Below, piece after piece: positions 1 to 6,893 of a stretch of DNA of 32,790 nt. Each line of letters starts with the position of its first letter. Within the stretch, counting starts at the first letter, position 1. The notes below the pieces were generated by a model. It did no database searches. It saw only the letters and a list, made by a program, of their open reading frames with translations, and was not told the DNA's origin. The position numbers were made by a program, and so were the translations under genes. Origin of the DNA: Streptomyces sp. (GTDB taxonomy: Bacteria > Actinomycetota > Actinomycetes > Streptomycetales > Streptomycetaceae); assembly GCA_013362785.1 (NCBI GenBank), contig JABFVM010000560.1:1-32790 (forward strand). The letters run 5' to 3'.

Positions 1-834
1 CTCGCGCTGCACGACCGGGGCGACGTCGGGCGCGCCGATCCCCGTCGACACGAACAGGCCCGAGCGCCAGTCGTCGAAGCAGAGGGAGGTGAAGGCACCG
101 GTCTTCTCGGCGTGCAGGGCGATGCCCTCGTTGTGGCTGCACCCCCAGCCCCAGCCGCCGCCCAGCTTGGCGCCCTTGGCGCTGACGTACGCCATCTTGT
201 CGCCGAAGTGCCCGTCGGCGAACCCGCCCGCGCCGTGCACCACGAAGTACGCGCCGTACTTGGTGCCGTTCCAGGTGAGCTGGCCGTCCAGGGTCGGGGA
301 GGTGTCGTGGGAGGCCGTGCCGGTGAGCTTGGTGCGGAAGGCCTGCCTGCCGTTGGTGTAGCGGACGATCGCGGCCGCCGTCTCCTTCCACTTGTTGGTG
401 TCGGCGACCCGGGTCAGCAGCGCGAAGCCGTCGTTGTGCGCGACGAGGCCGCCGACCTCCTTGGTGCCCTTGACGACCGTGTCCGCGCCCGAGCGCTTGC
501 CCGCGGCGGTCAGCGGCGTGACGTGGATGCCGTCCGAGGCGGGCCAGGCCACACGCAGGGTGCCGTTCGGGGCGACCGCCGTCGCCGTACGCGTCCATTC
601 GCGGGTGTTGTTGTACCCCGCCGACTGGTAGGGGAACTTGGCCGACAGGCTCACCGTGGTGGTCGTCGGGGAGAGGTTCGGCGCGGTGCCGGTGGCCGCC
701 CCGGCGGTGGCCCACCAGGCGCCGACCAGGGCGGCGGTGGCGGCCACGCCCGCGATGAGGGGCTTGCGTGCCGCGTGGACCCGGCGGTGGGCGGCCTTGC
801 CGGCGGCGGAGGTCGTGAGTCTTGCGGAAGTCAT
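1..834 (-). CDS. Secreted protein of unknown function, probable beta-propeller (partial, 3' end outside window)
   Basis: Reading leftward from an ATG at 834-832 the frame stays open for 278 codons to the window edge, with typical Streptomyces codon use. A GGGGG stretch about 5 nt upstream can serve as ribosome binding site. The N-terminus has a basic stretch (HRRVHAARK) and then a hydrophobic segment of about 20 residues ending in ATAGAATG, so it is exported or membrane-anchored. The mature part has repeated short beta-strand-like blocks ending in small/polar turns (for example GTLRVAWPASDGIHV, LVAHNDGFALLTR, LTWNGTKYGAYFVVHG), as in secreted propeller proteins. I cannot name a family or substrate. 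It is divergent from the 940 gene, and an imperfect GAAA...TTTC palindrome lies 26 nt upstream of its start. Confidence 0.75.
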   Translation of the reverse strand, partial: MTSARLTTSAAGKAAHRRVHAARKPLIAGVAATAALVGAWWATAGAATGTAPNLSPTTTTVSLSAKFPYQSAGYNNTREWTRTATAVAPNGTLRVAWPASDGIHVTPLTAAGKRSGADTVVKGTKEVGGLVAHNDGFALLTRVADTNKWKETAAAIVRYTNGRQAFRTKLTGTASHDTSPTLDGQLTWNGTKYGAYFVVHGAGGFADGHFGDKMAYVSAKGAKLGGGWGWGCSHNEGIALHAEKTGAFTSLCFDDWRSGLFVSTGIGAPDVAPVVQRE

Positions 835-859
835 GCACCCCCGTCGCCGCCCGGGCCGG

Positions 860-877
860 GAAAGTTGCTGAAGTTTC
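860..877. promoter_or_regulatory. Imperfect palindrome, possible operator
   Basis: GAAAGTTGCTGAAGTTTC has GAAA/TTTC ends and two GAA(A)GTT half-sites. It sits 26-43 nt upstream of the secreted protein gene (start 834), where a promoter would be. Similar GAAAGTTTC-type sites are known as operators of LacI-family sugar regulators in front of Streptomyces secreted hydrolase genes; assigning it to that class is inference. Confidence 0.35.
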
Positions 878-926
878 ACAGAGTGTGGGCCGGATCACTT
901 CGGCCGGCACCGAAACGACCCGGGCC

Positions 927-932
927 TAGCGT
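927..932 (+). promoter_or_regulatory. Possible -10 box of a leaderless promoter
   Basis: TAGCGT lies exactly 7 nt before the ATG at 940, the distance at which transcription would start at or beside the A of the start codon. No Shine-Dalgarno sequence precedes this ATG, which fits leaderless translation, common in actinobacteria. No good -35 hexamer is seen at 17-18 bp spacing. Confidence 0.4.
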
Positions 933-939
933 CGCGGGT

Positions 940-1485
940 ATGACCCAAACCGCACACGACACCTCCGCTCCGCGCGTCGGCACCGAAGCCGTCCGAAGAG
1001 GCCCCGCGACAACCGTCCCGAAGACCCCGGCCGAAGCTGTCCCGAGGACCCCCGCCGAAGCCGTCACCGCCATGGTCGACCACGTCCTCGCCCTGGCCGC
1101 GACCTGGCTCGACTGGGACGGCACGCCCGCCCGCGTCGACGACCGCGTCTACACCCCGCACAAGGCGATCCGCCGCGTCGCCGACCACCTCATCGACCAC
1201 CTGGCCGAGCTGGAGGCCCGGCTGGCCGGCGAGACCCCGCAGCCCGACCACTGGCACGCCTCCGCCATCACCACCGAGGCGGACCTCGCGCCCTTCACCC
1301 GGCAGGACCTGGACGAGGCCCGCAGCAGACTGACCCGGCTCGCCCGCATCTGGGCGAACCGGCTCGACGCGCTCACCGACGACCAGCTCGACCACTCGCC
1401 CGGCGACGGCTGGAGCTTCCGCGAACTCGCCCAGCACCTCGAAGGATCGACGTACTACGCCGACGCCGTAGGAGAACCGCGGTGA
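940..1485 (+). CDS. DinB-like four-helix-bundle protein
   Basis: 181 residues. After a 45-residue low-complexity N-terminal tail the protein is all-helical, with His-containing helices (HKAIRRVADHLIDHLAELE around 75-93) and a C-terminal GWSFRELAQHLEG motif. That is the usual last helix of DinB/maleylpyruvate-isomerase-like proteins, a superfamily that binds a metal through three His and often acts as a thiol-dependent transferase. The assignment rests on this pattern only; the substrate is unknown. The tail carries an exact-length tandem repeat (VPKTPAEA then VPRTPAEA, 24 bp each, 1015-1062). The ATG at 940 was chosen because it follows TAGCGT by 7 nt and the frame upstream is compositionally poor. 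The stop overlaps the next gene's GTG by 4 nt (GTGA), so the two are probably translationally coupled. Confidence 0.6.
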   Translation: MTQTAHDTSAPRVGTEAVRRGPATTVPKTPAEAVPRTPAEAVTAMVDHVLALAATWLDWDGTPARVDDRVYTPHKAIRRVADHLIDHLAELEARLAGETPQPDHWHASAITTEADLAPFTRQDLDEARSRLTRLARIWANRLDALTDDQLDHSPGDGWSFRELAQHLEGSTYYADAVGEPR

Positions 1486-2246
1486 CCGCGTTCGCCGACC
1501 TCCACCACGCCGACGAGCCCCTTCTCCTGCCCAACGCCTGGGACCATGCCTCGGCCGGGATGCTAGCCGCGCAGGGCTTCCCCGCCATCGGCACGACCAG
1601 CCTCGGGGTCGCCGCGGCGGCCGGACTGCCCGACGGGACGTCTGACACCCGCGACGAGACGCTCCGGCTCAGCCTCGCCCTCGGCTCGGAGCCGTATCTG
1701 CTCTCCGTCGACGCCGAGGACGGCTACAGCGAGGACCCGGACGAGGTGGGGGAGTTCGCCCGGGAACTCGCCGCCGTCGGAGCCGTCGGCATCAACCTGG
1801 AGGACCGGCTCGGCTCCCGCGCGCTGCACGCCGCCAAGATCGCCGCGGTCAAGGCGGCGGCACCCGGCCTCTTCGTCAACGCCCGCACGGACACCTACTG
1901 GTTGGGCGACGGCGCCGGGAAGGGCGAGACGCCGGCACGCCTCGACGCCTATCAGCAGGCGGGCGCCGACGGGGTGTTCGTCCCCGGGCTCACCGAACCC
2001 CGGGACATCGCCGCCCTGGTGAGCCGGCTCGACGTCCCCCTCAACATCCTCTACACGCCGACCGGACCGACCCTGCCCCACCTCGCCGACCTCGGCGTCC
2101 GCCGCGTCAGCCTCGGCTCGCTGCTCTACCGGCGGGCGCTGGGCGCGGCGCTGGAGACGGCCGTGGACATCAGGGAAGGGCGGGCACCGGGCGGCGCCGT
2201 GCCGTCGTACGGCGCCGTGGACGCACTGAGCCGCCGGGCGACGTGA
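1482..2246 (+). CDS. Isocitrate lyase / phosphoenolpyruvate mutase family protein
   Basis: 254 residues, a TIM-barrel enzyme of the PEP mutase/isocitrate lyase superfamily, which makes or breaks C-C or P-C bonds next to a 2-oxoacid or carboxylate with Mg2+. Visible family motifs are LLLPNAWDHASA near the N-terminus, SVDAEDGY (Asp77, Glu79, metal ligands), GINLEDR (Glu107, Asp108) and NARTDTYW (Arg135). The Lys-Lys-Cys-Gly-His loop of true isocitrate lyases is absent, so it is not aceA. It belongs to the short, mostly uncharacterised subgroup near 2-methylisocitrate lyase and carboxyphosphonoenolpyruvate mutase-like proteins. The start is GTG 1482, overlapping the stop of the DinB-like gene. 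The exact reaction cannot be told from sequence. Confidence 0.88.
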   Translation: MTAFADLHHADEPLLLPNAWDHASAGMLAAQGFPAIGTTSLGVAAAAGLPDGTSDTRDETLRLSLALGSEPYLLSVDAEDGYSEDPDEVGEFARELAAVGAVGINLEDRLGSRALHAAKIAAVKAAAPGLFVNARTDTYWLGDGAGKGETPARLDAYQQAGADGVFVPGLTEPRDIAALVSRLDVPLNILYTPTGPTLPHLADLGVRRVSLGSLLYRRALGAALETAVDIREGRAPGGAVPSYGAVDALSRRAT

Positions 2247-2339
2247 CTCACAGCGAGGGTCCGTAGGTTCCTGTTACCGTTGACTCTTTCCCGGGTATCA
2301 GACCCTTTGGACTCATCACCGGCGAGGGACCGAGGAACC

Positions 2340-2765
2340 ATGGCCATGGACATCCCCGGCGACAGGCGACTGGCGGCCGCCGTCGTGATGGACGACAAGC
2401 AGCGGGTGCTTCTGGTGCGCCGCAGTGAGAAGGAGCGCTTCCTGCCGCGTGTGTGGGGAGTTCCCTGCGGGAAGCTGGAGCCCGGTGAGAGCGCCGAGGA
2501 CGGCGCGCTGCGGGAGCTGAAGGAAGAGACCGGACTGCTCGGCGAGGTCGTCCGCAAGGTCGGCGAGTCCTCCTTCGTCAGTGACTACCGAGGGCACGAG
2601 ATCAAGAACTGGCAGGAGAACTTCCTGGTCAGGCCGTTGTCCGAGGGTGTCACCCTCCCTGAGCAGGATCAGGACGCGCGGTGGCTCGACCGGTCCGAAC
2701 TGACCAGCGTGGAGATCGACGCGTACAACCTCGACATCGTCTCCCAGGCCTTCACCGAGTCCTGA
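2340..2765 (+). CDS. NUDIX hydrolase
   Basis: 141 residues. The Nudix box GX5EX7REUXEEXGU is intact: Gly44, Glu50, then RELKEETGL at 58-66, so the Mg2+-binding Glu residues (Glu62, Glu63) are present. The family hydrolyses nucleoside diphosphates linked to another group; the substrate is not predictable here. The protein is about the minimal size of a stand-alone Nudix domain, is cytoplasmic and has no extra domain. ATG 2340 was chosen because GAGG lies 4 nt upstream; ATG 2346 is equally usable, and an in-frame extension to 2280 has no ribosome site. It is an independent gene 93 nt after the PEP-mutase-like gene. Confidence 0.9.
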   Translation: MAMDIPGDRRLAAAVVMDDKQRVLLVRRSEKERFLPRVWGVPCGKLEPGESAEDGALRELKEETGLLGEVVRKVGESSFVSDYRGHEIKNWQENFLVRPLSEGVTLPEQDQDARWLDRSELTSVEIDAYNLDIVSQAFTES

Positions 2766-2770
2766 GTCGC

Positions 2771-2814
2771 ACAGGGAACGCATAGCGAACGGACAGGGAG
2801 CGCATAGGGAAAAC
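2771..2814 (+). repeat. 22-bp imperfect tandem direct repeat
   Basis: Two adjacent 22-bp units, 2771-2792 and 2793-2814, both begin ACAGGGA and contain CGCATAG; 17 of 22 positions agree. The second unit runs into AGGGAAAACCCT, a short inverted repeat. The pair lies about 105-150 nt upstream of the protease start and could bind a regulator of that gene. Confidence 0.5.
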
Positions 2815-2919
2815 CCTGCGGCAGCGGACACACTCTTGTCGCGGCCGTCCCCGGACGTTTCACTTGGCGCACCCCCCACAGGAGAACACCCAAGCTCACC
2901 TGCAGAAGGGTCTGTTCTT

Positions 2920-3792
2920 TTGTCAGCCATACGCGCCACCGCCGTCACCGCGGCGGCCTGTGCGGCCGTGCTCGCCACGGCGCTGCCGTCCTCGGCCATC
3001 AACTCGTACAACGCGGCTCCCGCCCCCGAACGCACCGAGGTCGGCGCACTCGTGGCCACCTGGGACAACGACGGCGATCCCACCACCCCGGACCGGGTCG
3101 ACTGGGTCTGCTCCGGCACCATGATCGACGCGGACACCTTCCTGACCGCCGCGCACTGCACCACCGACTGGCCCGACAACGTGAAGTTCTACGTGTCCCT
3201 CGACCAGGACGTGCAGTCCGGCCTCGACGCCGCCGCCAAGAAGTACCCCGGCGACCCGGCCGCACAGGCCAGGGCCGTCGCCGTCCAGGGCACGGCCCAC
3301 AGCCACCCGGACTTCCCCGGGCCCGCGTCCGACACCCACGACATCTCGGTCATCCAACTGCCCGCCGCGCAGGTCAAGGCCCGCTGGACCTTCACCCCGG
3401 CCACCCTGCCCACCGCGAACCAGCTCGGCGCGCTCGGACCGCGGGGCCTGAACGCCACCGACTGGTTCGTCGCCGGATACGGCACCCAGGAGGCCGTCAA
3501 CGGCCCCGGCGGACAGACCCACCCCGGCGGCGGTGTCCGTATGAAGGCGCCCGTCACCTTCAACGCCCTCAACGACTCCTGGGCGCGGCTGGGCATGACA
3601 GCGCCACAGGGCAACGGCGGCGCCTGCTACGGCGACTCGGGCGGTCCCAACTTCGCGGTGATCGGCGGCCGGAACGTCCTGGCCGCCACCACGATCACCG
3701 GCGACACCCCCTGCTACGCGACGAACGTGACGTACCGCCTGGACACCCCGGGTGCCCGCGCTTTCCTGTCGCCGTTCGTGAAACTCCCGTAA
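2920..3792 (+). CDS. Secreted trypsin-like serine protease (peptidase family S1)
   Basis: 290 residues. A TTG at 2920 is the best start: GAAGGG lies 9 nt upstream, and from here the protein opens with a classical signal peptide, MSAIRATAVTAAACAAVLAT, ending ALPSSA before INSYN. An in-frame extension to TTG 2836 would put 28 polar residues before the signal. The catalytic triad is complete: His79 in LTAAHC, Asp141 in THDISVIQL, Ser240 in GACYGDSGGPNF. Cys64/Cys80 and Cys236/Cys265 are placed for the two usual disulfides. There is no obvious propeptide or extra domain. It is likely an extracellular endopeptidase of chymotrypsin fold; specificity is not predictable. The gene converges on the cupin-like gene, with a shared hairpin between. 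Confidence 0.92.
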   Translation: MSAIRATAVTAAACAAVLATALPSSAINSYNAAPAPERTEVGALVATWDNDGDPTTPDRVDWVCSGTMIDADTFLTAAHCTTDWPDNVKFYVSLDQDVQSGLDAAAKKYPGDPAAQARAVAVQGTAHSHPDFPGPASDTHDISVIQLPAAQVKARWTFTPATLPTANQLGALGPRGLNATDWFVAGYGTQEAVNGPGGQTHPGGGVRMKAPVTFNALNDSWARLGMTAPQGNGGACYGDSGGPNFAVIGGRNVLAATTITGDTPCYATNVTYRLDTPGARAFLSPFVKLP

Positions 3793-3802
3793 CCCGCACC
3801 GA

Positions 3803-3841
3803 CCCCGCCTGCCCGTGCGCGAAGCCGCCGGGTGGGCGGGG
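3803..3841. terminator. Bidirectional terminator hairpin between convergent genes
   Basis: Arms 3803-3815 and 3829-3841 pair over 13 positions (11 Watson-Crick, two central G-U) with a 13-nt loop. It starts 10 nt after the protease stop and lies 18 nt beyond the stop of the oppositely directed cupin-like gene. No T-run follows, which is usual in Streptomyces. Confidence 0.6.
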
Positions 3842-3858
3842 TACGGGGGCCGCGAGCG

Positions 3859-4626
3859 TCACCGGGCCCTGAGGCACTCCGCCAGACCACTCAACGTCGC
3901 CAGATAGTCCCGCACGTCCAGCGGGACCTTCGCGACCGCCCCCGGATGCGGTCCCGCCGTTGTGAACACATCGGTGTGCCGCCGCCGTCCGGTGCCCGTC
4001 TCCAGGAACAGCGTCACCGTCGGCGCGTCGGTGTCGCACCAGGCCCGGTGCAGGGTGTGCGCGGGCAGGGCGTACGAGCTGCCCGCCGCGTACTGCCCCG
4101 TGTGCGTCAGCCGCAGCCGCGCCGGACCGGCCGGCTTCAGCACCCAGTCCGCGGACCGCTCCGCCAACGACTCCTCGTAACGGAGCGCCGGGATACCCCC
4201 GGCCCCCACACGACCGTCGCCGCCCTCCTCCCCGTCCCCGCCGTCCTTGTCGACCTCGTACAGCTCCATCGCCAGCCGGCCCCGGACGACATAGGACGCC
4301 AGCGGTGAACGGTGGTTGTGGATGTCCTCCGCGCCGATCCCGCCCGCCCCCGGATGCCACACATGTGCGCGCAGCATGTGGCGTGGGCCGCCGTCGATCA
4401 GCAGCAGCTTGTCGAAGCCGAGGACGTGACGGTACGACAGCCGGGCGCAGCCCTCCGGATCCCCCTCGCCGGAGGAGAGCTCCGCGATCAGCTCCAACAG
4501 GCGGTCGGGGGAACCGAGTTCGGTGACCGCCGAGCGGGCGGCGGCCGCCAGTTCGTGCTCGGGCAGTTCACCGTCCAGCGCCCCGGCCAGCAGTCGCCGC
4601 GCCGCCAGGACCTGCCGACCACCCAT
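3859..4626 (-). CDS. Cupin-fold protein of unknown function
   Basis: 255 residues. Residues about 65-210 look like a cupin/RmlC-like barrel: AHVWHPG, then DIHNHRSPLASYVVRGRLAMELYEV (His103 and His105 as likely metal ligands), and later YALPAHTLHRAW (His190, His193) followed by TVTLFLETG. The first 60 residues are helical. No enzyme activity can be assigned. The ATG at 4626 is preferred over the ATG at 4704 because GGAGGG lies 7 nt upstream, and because the longer form would overlap the 3' end of the upstream gene. It follows the squalene-cyclase-like gene by 46 nt on the same strand, so the two are probably one operon. A Gly/Glu/Asp-rich insert (about 128-150) looks like a flexible loop. Confidence 0.6.
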   Translation of the reverse strand: MGGRQVLAARRLLAGALDGELPEHELAAAARSAVTELGSPDRLLELIAELSSGEGDPEGCARLSYRHVLGFDKLLLIDGGPRHMLRAHVWHPGAGGIGAEDIHNHRSPLASYVVRGRLAMELYEVDKDGGDGEEGGDGRVGAGGIPALRYEESLAERSADWVLKPAGPARLRLTHTGQYAAGSSYALPAHTLHRAWCDTDAPTVTLFLETGTGRRRHTDVFTTAGPHPGAVAKVPLDVRDYLATLSGLAECLRAR

Positions 4627-4672
4627 GCACTCACCCTCCGACAACCGCTCGCCACCTTCGAGATCTTCGAGT

Positions 4673-6103
4673 TCAGCCGACCGGCTGATACATCCATACG
4701 GCATGCGCGCGCAGCGCCGACAGCCCCTGATAGGTCATCCACATGGGCCGCCGCAGGTCGGTGCCGCCGCCCAGCGCCCAGAACCAGACGCCGTCCGTCT
4801 GCCCCGCCCACACCGCGGCGAGGGCCCCGTCCAGCCGTACCCGCCACTCGTCCTCCAGCCCCTCGGCATGGGCGATCTCCAGGGCACCCGGTGAGAGCAG
4901 GGCTCGGACCAGCCAGGAGGCGGTGAAGTGCCGGACGTTCAGCACCTCGTGGCGGGAGGGGTCGTCGGTGCGGGGACGGCGTACCTCCTCGTGCAGGTTC
5001 TCCAGGTCCGGGCAGGTGTCGTGGGGCGCGTCCGGGCAGGACAGCAGCCAGCGGACGCCGTCCTCGCGGGCGGCCCGGGCCCGGGCGGCGCGCGCGTCAC
5101 CGTCCTCGCCCAGGACCCGGGCGGCCCGGTCGAGGGCGACGACGGCCTGCGCGGTGTGCAGCGGGGACGGCCTGCCGTACGGCGGCTGCAGGCGGTACCC
5201 CCAGCAGCGCAGATGGTCGCGGCGCGGGTCGCTGATCGCGCCGTCCGCCAGGGCCTCGCGCAGCAGGGGCAGCACCTCGCAGCGGGGCGCGGCACGCAGC
5301 AGGCCGCGCAGCACGGTCGTCACGACATGGGTCGACTCCCGCCCGGCGCGGTCGAGATGACGCGTGAACCCGTCGGTGCACAGGTCCACCTCGGCGGCCA
5401 GCCGCTCCGCGGAGGTGCCCGCACGGGCCAGCGCGCCGAGCACCAGCGCGGTGACCTCGGGGCGCGCCTCGGACCCCTGCGACCGCGCCGACCAACCGCC
5501 CTCCGGCAGCCGCAGCCGCCACAGGGTGTCCACCAGGTCGCCGGTGCTCAGCCGTCCGTCGGGCACACCGAGGTCGAGCATGATGTGCAGGCCGTACGCG
5601 GTGCCGACGGGGGTGGGCCGGGACGGCGAGTCCTCGCCGAGGGAGTGCGGCCAGCCGGTGAGCCGCCCGCGCTCCGGGTCGTCCACGACGGACACCTGGT
5701 CGACCAGGGAGTCGTAGGCGGAGGCGAAGACCCGGGGGAGCGGGCCGGGTGCCCCCGGCGCGATGGCCGCGGGTCCCACGGCGGCGATCCGCGCGGGATC
5801 CGCTGCCGCCGCTGTCGCCCGGGCGCGCAGCAGCGCCGCCGCCAGCCAGGCCGCGACGGAGGTGCCGAGTCCGCTGACCCCGGCGATGACATACCGGGCG
5901 GCCGAGCCGTCGAGCGAGTCGGGCAGCACGCTGAACAGGAACTGGAACACGCCGTACCCGGCGGCCGCGCACCCCAGGCCACCGAGCCAGCCGACGAAGC
6001 GCGCCGGGGGTGAGCCGTCCACGGGATCCTCGTCGGGAGCGGGAGGTGTGGGGCCGGGCTGACGGGGCCTCAAGGGGCCGCGTCCGAGCTGCTGTTGGGA
6101 CAA
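4673..6103 (-). CDS. Membrane-anchored squalene-cyclase/prenyltransferase-like alpha-barrel protein
   Basis: 476 residues. A Pro-rich N-terminus (to about 33) is followed by two hydrophobic segments, roughly 36-58 (GWLGGLGCAAAGYGVFQFL) and 68-92 (ARYVIAGVSGLGTSVAAWL). The remainder is all-helical with QW-like repeats of the terpenoid-cyclase/prenyltransferase toroid: LRLPEGGWSARSQGSEARPEVTALVLGAL, a repeat around WLLSCPD, and GVWFWALGGG...MTYQGLSALR near the C-terminus. The DXDD acid motif of class II terpene cyclases is not present, so catalysis is doubtful. TTG 6103 is chosen because GGGAGGGA ends 7 nt upstream. The frame is open further upstream, but that stretch is compositionally a shadow of the TetR gene. 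Neighbours suggest an operon TetR-this-cupin. Function unknown. Confidence 0.6.
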   Translation of the reverse strand: MSQQQLGRGPLRPRQPGPTPPAPDEDPVDGSPPARFVGWLGGLGCAAAGYGVFQFLFSVLPDSLDGSAARYVIAGVSGLGTSVAAWLAAALLRARATAAAADPARIAAVGPAAIAPGAPGPLPRVFASAYDSLVDQVSVVDDPERGRLTGWPHSLGEDSPSRPTPVGTAYGLHIMLDLGVPDGRLSTGDLVDTLWRLRLPEGGWSARSQGSEARPEVTALVLGALARAGTSAERLAAEVDLCTDGFTRHLDRAGRESTHVVTTVLRGLLRAAPRCEVLPLLREALADGAISDPRRDHLRCWGYRLQPPYGRPSPLHTAQAVVALDRAARVLGEDGDARAARARAAREDGVRWLLSCPDAPHDTCPDLENLHEEVRRPRTDDPSRHEVLNVRHFTASWLVRALLSPGALEIAHAEGLEDEWRVRLDGALAAVWAGQTDGVWFWALGGGTDLRRPMWMTYQGLSALRAHAVWMYQPVG

Positions 6104-6164
6104 GCCGCGCTCCCTCCCCCGTGGCGGCGGCGTGTGACCTCCGCGAAGCTTCCAGTCTAAGTGG

Positions 6165-6767
6165 TCAGGGTGACAACTGGGGCGGCTGCCGGACGTGCCC
6201 GTTCCGCGGCCAGTTCGCGAGGGCCACGTGCAGGGCGTCCACGGCGCGCTCCCAGGACTCCTGTACGTCGCGGGGGGCGCCGAACGCCCCGGTGGACTCC
6301 AGCGCGCAGTACCCGTGAAAGGTGCTCCGCAACAGCCGGACGGCGTCGGTGAGGTCGGGCTCCTCAAGGCCGTAGGCGCGGAGCATGCCGTAGGTGATCT
6401 CGGCGGTGCGGCGCATGACGGGGGAGGCGGCGACGAGGGCCTGGTCGACGCGGATCTGGGTGGCCGCGTACCGCCCCGGATGCGCCAGGGCGTACTCCCG
6501 GTAGGCGCCCGCGAAGGCGGCGAGCGCGTCCTTCCCGGCCCGCCCCGCCACCGCGGCCGCGATCCGGTCGATCATCTCGCCACCGGCCAGCAGCGCGACC
6601 CGGGTGCGCAGGTCCTGCAGATTCCTGACGTGCGAGTACAGGCTCGCGTCCTTCACACCGAAGCGCCGCGCCAGCGCGGACAGACTGACGTTCTCGAACC
6701 CGACCTCGTCGGCGAGCTCCGCGGCGGCCGCGGCGAGCCGGTCGGCGGTGAGTCCTGCGCGGGCCAT
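6165..6767 (-). CDS. TetR/AcrR family transcriptional regulator
   Basis: 200 residues. Residues 5-55 form the TetR DNA-binding domain: LTADRLAAAAAELADEVGFE, then VSLSALARRFGVKDASLYSHVRNLQDL, where LARRFGVKDASLYSHV is the helix-turn-helix. The C-terminal half is helical and has FHGYCALESTGAF, the WHG-type motif of one TetR ligand-domain class. It probably represses itself and the downstream squalene-cyclase-like and cupin-like genes (61-nt gap). A perfect 12-bp inverted repeat over its own -10 box (6802-6831) is the natural operator candidate. ATG 6767 has GGAGG 11 nt upstream. The ligand is unknown. Confidence 0.88.
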   Translation of the reverse strand: MARAGLTADRLAAAAAELADEVGFENVSLSALARRFGVKDASLYSHVRNLQDLRTRVALLAGGEMIDRIAAAVAGRAGKDALAAFAGAYREYALAHPGRYAATQIRVDQALVAASPVMRRTAEITYGMLRAYGLEEPDLTDAVRLLRSTFHGYCALESTGAFGAPRDVQESWERAVDALHVALANWPRNGHVRQPPQLSP

Positions 6768-6801
6768 GGGGCGGATGACCTCCGAATACGTGACCTGGCC
6801 T

Positions 6802-6831
6802 AAGCCCTCTAGGAGCCATCCTAGAGGGCTT
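6802..6831. promoter_or_regulatory. Perfect 12-bp inverted repeat, candidate TetR operator over a -10 box
   Basis: AAGCCCTCTAGG (6802-6813) and its exact reverse complement (6820-6831) flank AGCCAT. Read on the minus strand the centre gives TAGGAT (6823-6818), a very good Streptomyces -10 box, about 50 nt before the TetR start. The repeat would therefore place a dimeric repressor directly on that promoter. Because it also lies downstream of the DNase-like gene it could double as its terminator; no T-run follows. Confidence 0.6.
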
Positions 6832-6893
6832 TAGGGAGGGCCTCCACGGGGAGCGTCCCGCTCGCCTCGACTCCACCCCCTCGCCGAGCGGCG

